Shown: positions 5,349-7,368 of the stretch, in pieces | Layout of the letters: each line of letters begins with the position of its first letter | How positions within the stretch are numbered: the first letter of the stretch is position 1 | Assembly (NCBI GenBank): GCA_028717465.1 | Contig: JAQUNS010000028.1 | Coordinates: forward strand, 1-7,368 | DNA from: Candidatus Omnitrophota bacterium | GTDB lineage: Bacteria > Omnitrophota > Gorgyraeia > Kaelpiales > Kaelpiaceae | Direction: 5' to 3' | Length of the DNA stretch: 7,368 nt | Made by a program: the position numbers and the translations under genes | Notes under the pieces: generated by a model | Database searches by the model: none | What the model was told of the DNA's origin: nothing | What the model saw: the letters and a program-made list of their open reading frames with translations, nothing else

Positions 5349-6650
5349 TCAAAGAGCACTCTCTGTATTCTTGCTTAAATGGCCGTCCATTATTTTTATT
5401 GAGCAATACTTGCTGCACATAGAACAGGTATCGCTTATGCTGGGCGGTAATTTGCTGCGATAGTGCATAGCTTTTTTGTTGTCCAGAAACAGTTTCATCT
5501 GTTCATCCCAGTCCCTCTTTTTGCGAGCCTGGCTTACCTTAAGTTCTCTGTCTAAAACCGCTCTCTTGCCCCGGGATAAGTTCACGGCCTGCTGAGCTAT
5601 CTTAAAAGCCATGATCCCGTCGCGCACATCGTTGATGTCCGGCAGGCAAAGATGCTCGGCAGGAGTAAGATAACAGAGAAAATCCGCCCCGGCATAGCCT
5701 GCAATCGCAGCGCCTATCGCTGCATTGATATGGTCATATCCGGCAGCAGAATCTACCACTAAAGGCCCTAAGACATAAAGCGGAGCGTTAAAAGTCATGT
5801 CTTTTATTGCCTTTATCTGGTGCTCTATTTTGTGTAACGGCACATGGCCCGGACCTTCGACCATTACTTGCACGTCAAAATCCTTAGCTTTCTTAATCAA
5901 TTCGGCTATAACAAGAGTTTCGTAATACTGCAGTTCGTCTCCGGCATCAAATACAGAGCCCGGCCTTAAAGCATCTCCCAAACTTATGGTAATATCATAT
6001 TGTTGGGCTATCTCCAGCACCCGCTCAAAATATTTGTAATAAGGATTCTCTTTTTGGTTGACTTCCATCCACTCAAACAATAATGCTCCACCCCTGCTGA
6101 CAACATCCAGGACTCTGGAAGATTTTTTTATCCTGTCAACAGCTTCGAAATTAATTCCGGCATGTATAGTGAAAAAATCCACGCCGTCTTCGGCCTGCTG
6201 CTGAAGCACGCTAAAAAAATCGCTTTCACCTGCCCCTAAAATACTGCCGGATTCATATTGTTTTGATGCCGCAACTTGATAGACCGGCACGGTCCCGAAA
6301 GGAAGAACCGTCTTAGAAATAAGCTCTCTTCTTATCCGGCAGATGTCCCCTCCGACAGAAAGATCCATGATTGTATCTGCCTCCATCTCTTCAGCAAGCT
6401 CGATCTTTTCTTTCTCAAGAATGATATCTGACCTATCGCCCGATGTTCCTATATTAACGTTAATTTTCACGTTCATTCCGGAGCCTATCGCCGTAAATCT
6501 CTTATCTTTATGCAAAGGATTTCCTGGTATGACAACCTCTCCTTTTAATATTTTGTCAACTATAAAACTCTCGCTAACCTCCTCGCACCGTGCAATATTT
6601 TTAACGTAACCAGGGACGTTGCCCTTTTTAAGTTTCTGAATTAGTGTCAT
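5349..6650 (-). CDS. thiC: Phosphomethylpyrimidine synthase (HMP-P synthase)
   Basis: The 433-residue radical-SAM enzyme rearranges aminoimidazole ribotide (AIR) into hydroxymethylpyrimidine phosphate, the pyrimidine half of thiamine. Recognised blocks are NVNIGTSGD (about 66-74), ISLGDALRPGSVFDAGDE, VMVEGPGHVPLHKIEHQ, GPLVVDSAAGYDHI and CYLTPAEHLCLP. The C-terminal cluster motif CSMCSKYC holds C409, C412 and C416 for the 4Fe-4S cluster. It is the short form lacking the long N-terminal region of the E. coli and plant enzymes (about 630 residues). The cysteine spacing is CX2CX3C, against CX2CX4C in E. coli. The start at 6650 is supported by AGGAAGG (6660-6666) 9 bases upstream, inside thiE. 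It overlaps thiE by 23 bases in another frame, which indicates co-transcription. Confidence 0.97.
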   Translation of the reverse strand: MTLIQKLKKGNVPGYVKNIARCEEVSESFIVDKILKGEVVIPGNPLHKDKRFTAIGSGMNVKINVNIGTSGDRSDIILEKEKIELAEEMEADTIMDLSVGGDICRIRRELISKTVLPFGTVPVYQVAASKQYESGSILGAGESDFFSVLQQQAEDGVDFFTIHAGINFEAVDRIKKSSRVLDVVSRGGALLFEWMEVNQKENPYYKYFERVLEIAQQYDITISLGDALRPGSVFDAGDELQYYETLVIAELIKKAKDFDVQVMVEGPGHVPLHKIEHQIKAIKDMTFNAPLYVLGPLVVDSAAGYDHINAAIGAAIAGYAGADFLCYLTPAEHLCLPDINDVRDGIMAFKIAQQAVNLSRGKRAVLDRELKVSQARKKRDWDEQMKLFLDNKKAMHYRSKLPPSISDTCSMCSKYCSIKIMDGHLSKNTESAL

Positions 6651-7254
6651 CTTTCAAAACCTTCCTGATCTCTGTTAAATAAGATTTTTTATCTTTAGCA
6701 TTATAAAGCGACGAAACCATGGCTACATTGTTAAAACCATAGGATTTTATTTTTTTTATACTGTCCAAATTAATGCCCCCAATCGCAACCTGGTTAAAGC
6801 CGGAACCTCTGATCAATTTTATTTCATCAGGGCTGATAGCTTCAAGCTCATTTTTTGTCGGGCTTTTAAACACCGGGCCTACGCTTATATAGTCAACATC
6901 AGCGCAAGAGATGTTTTGTAGATCCCGGAAACTGTGGCAAGTGCAGCCTATTATTTTATCCGGCATAATCTTTCTCGCGGCTTTAACCGGCAAATCTGAA
7001 TCGCCCAGATGTACCCCTGCAGCATTTAAAGCCAGCGCTAGGTCCACCCTGTCGTTTATTATCATCGGAACGCCAAAGTTATCGGCCATCTTTTTAATCT
7101 CGGCAGCCAAATCAAAAAAAAATCTGTCTGAAACATTTTTATCTCTTAACTGGATTATATCTATGCCGGCCTCTAGAAGTTCCCTAAAATAAATCTTGTG
7201 CTCAAATCCTGTATCAGATATGCCGTAGATATTGACCTTGCTAAAATCTATCAT
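6628..7254 (-). CDS. thiE: Thiamine-phosphate synthase
   Basis: The 208-residue TIM-barrel enzyme joins HMP pyrophosphate to thiazole phosphate, giving thiamine phosphate and pyrophosphate in the cytoplasm. Family motifs appear in order: IIQLRDK (33-39), pyrophosphate-site IINDRVDLAL (65-74), GVHLGDSDLP (80-89), IGCTCHS (102-108, Thr where Ser is usual), DYISVGPVFKSPTK (121-134) and AIGGI (157-161). The intact QLRDK, NDR and TK elements favour ThiE over the non-synthetic relative TenI. Length is normal. The ATG overlaps the preceding gene's TGA (ATGA). A GAGG lies 13 bases upstream, rather far, so coupling is likely. A run of nine A (7114-7122) falls in its Phe codons. Confidence 0.94.
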   Translation of the reverse strand: MIDFSKVNIYGISDTGFEHKIYFRELLEAGIDIIQLRDKNVSDRFFFDLAAEIKKMADNFGVPMIINDRVDLALALNAAGVHLGDSDLPVKAARKIMPDKIIGCTCHSFRDLQNISCADVDYISVGPVFKSPTKNELEAISPDEIKLIRGSGFNQVAIGGINLDSIKKIKSYGFNNVAMVSSLYNAKDKKSYLTEIRKVLKDDTNSET

Positions 7255-7368
7255 GATTGCAGGGCAACCTCGCTTTCAATTTTATAAATCTTAAACCTTA
7301 ACCTCATAAAGCTGATTTTTAAGTTTGGTTTCAGCAGCTGCACTATCTCTTCCAGCCCCCGCCGGGCC
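7251..7368 (-). CDS. 3' end of an unidentified gene upstream of thiE (partial)
   Basis: An open frame from the window edge encodes 38 C-terminal residues, beginning ARRGLEEIVQLLKPNLK and ending ESEVALQS, with its TGA overlapping the thiE ATG by 4 bases (ATGA). The tight overlap and the basic and hydrophobic character support a real gene in the thi operon. The tail is too short to assign. A thi gene would fit the position, but that is context only. Confidence 0.6.
   Translation of the reverse strand, partial: ARRGLEEIVQLLKPNLKISFMRLRFKIYKIESEVALQS

Noticed and set aside
6343..7192. Two plus-strand open frames (6343-6609 and 6911-7192)
   Set aside because: Both are mirror frames of thiC and thiE, whose motifs are unmistakable on the minus strand.
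7255..7368. TPP (THI-box) riboswitch ahead of thiE/thiC
   Set aside because: The region upstream of thiE is coding (end of another gene) and no THI-box core is seen; a riboswitch would be further right, outside the window.

Overview
The window is a one-directional stretch of seven protein genes and one tRNA, all on the minus strand, so transcription runs from high to low coordinates. The NlpD-like lipoprotein points to a diderm (Gram-negative type) bacterium. The ultra-tight gene packing, the poor Shine-Dalgarno sites and the gene mix resemble uncultured bacterial lineages such as Omnitrophota. That assignment is an impression from gene style, not a demonstrated fact.

Right part (about 7368 to 5349): the end of a thiamine operon. 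The last 38 codons of an unrecognised gene overlap the start of thiE by 4 bases. thiE in turn overlaps thiC by 23 bases. ThiC makes the pyrimidine half of thiamine, and ThiE joins it to the thiazole half. The other thi genes and any TPP riboswitch would lie to the right, outside the window.

Middle (5348 to 5132): a 93-base spacer that can form competing RNA hairpins and carries a short piece resembling the D-arm of a tRNA. It is followed by tRNA-Gly(CCC) and a hairpin that may be a weak terminator.

Left part (5101 to 209): five genes joined by gaps of 9, -1, 1 and 3 bases, so almost certainly one operon with coupled translation. In order they encode an NlpD-like LysM/LytM lipoprotein with a degenerate zinc site, a STAND-type archaeal-like ATPase of unknown function, a CaCA-family cation exchanger, a HIT-family nucleotide hydrolase or phosphorylase, and a dGTPase-family dNTP triphosphohydrolase. 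They share no obvious single pathway. The last two both act on nucleotides.

Far left (1 to 208): downstream of dgt lies a non-coding stretch built almost entirely of 7-base repeats. There are two degenerate arrays of a TTTGGAA-like unit, both ending in TTTATCT, with (TCTCTAC)2 and (CCCTTAA)2.6 between them. This is the most unusual structure in the window. No complete, clearly new multi-gene system is evident. The best candidates for novelty are the heptamer-repeat island, the ATPase with its divergent nuclease-like C-terminus, and the structured spacer before the tRNA.
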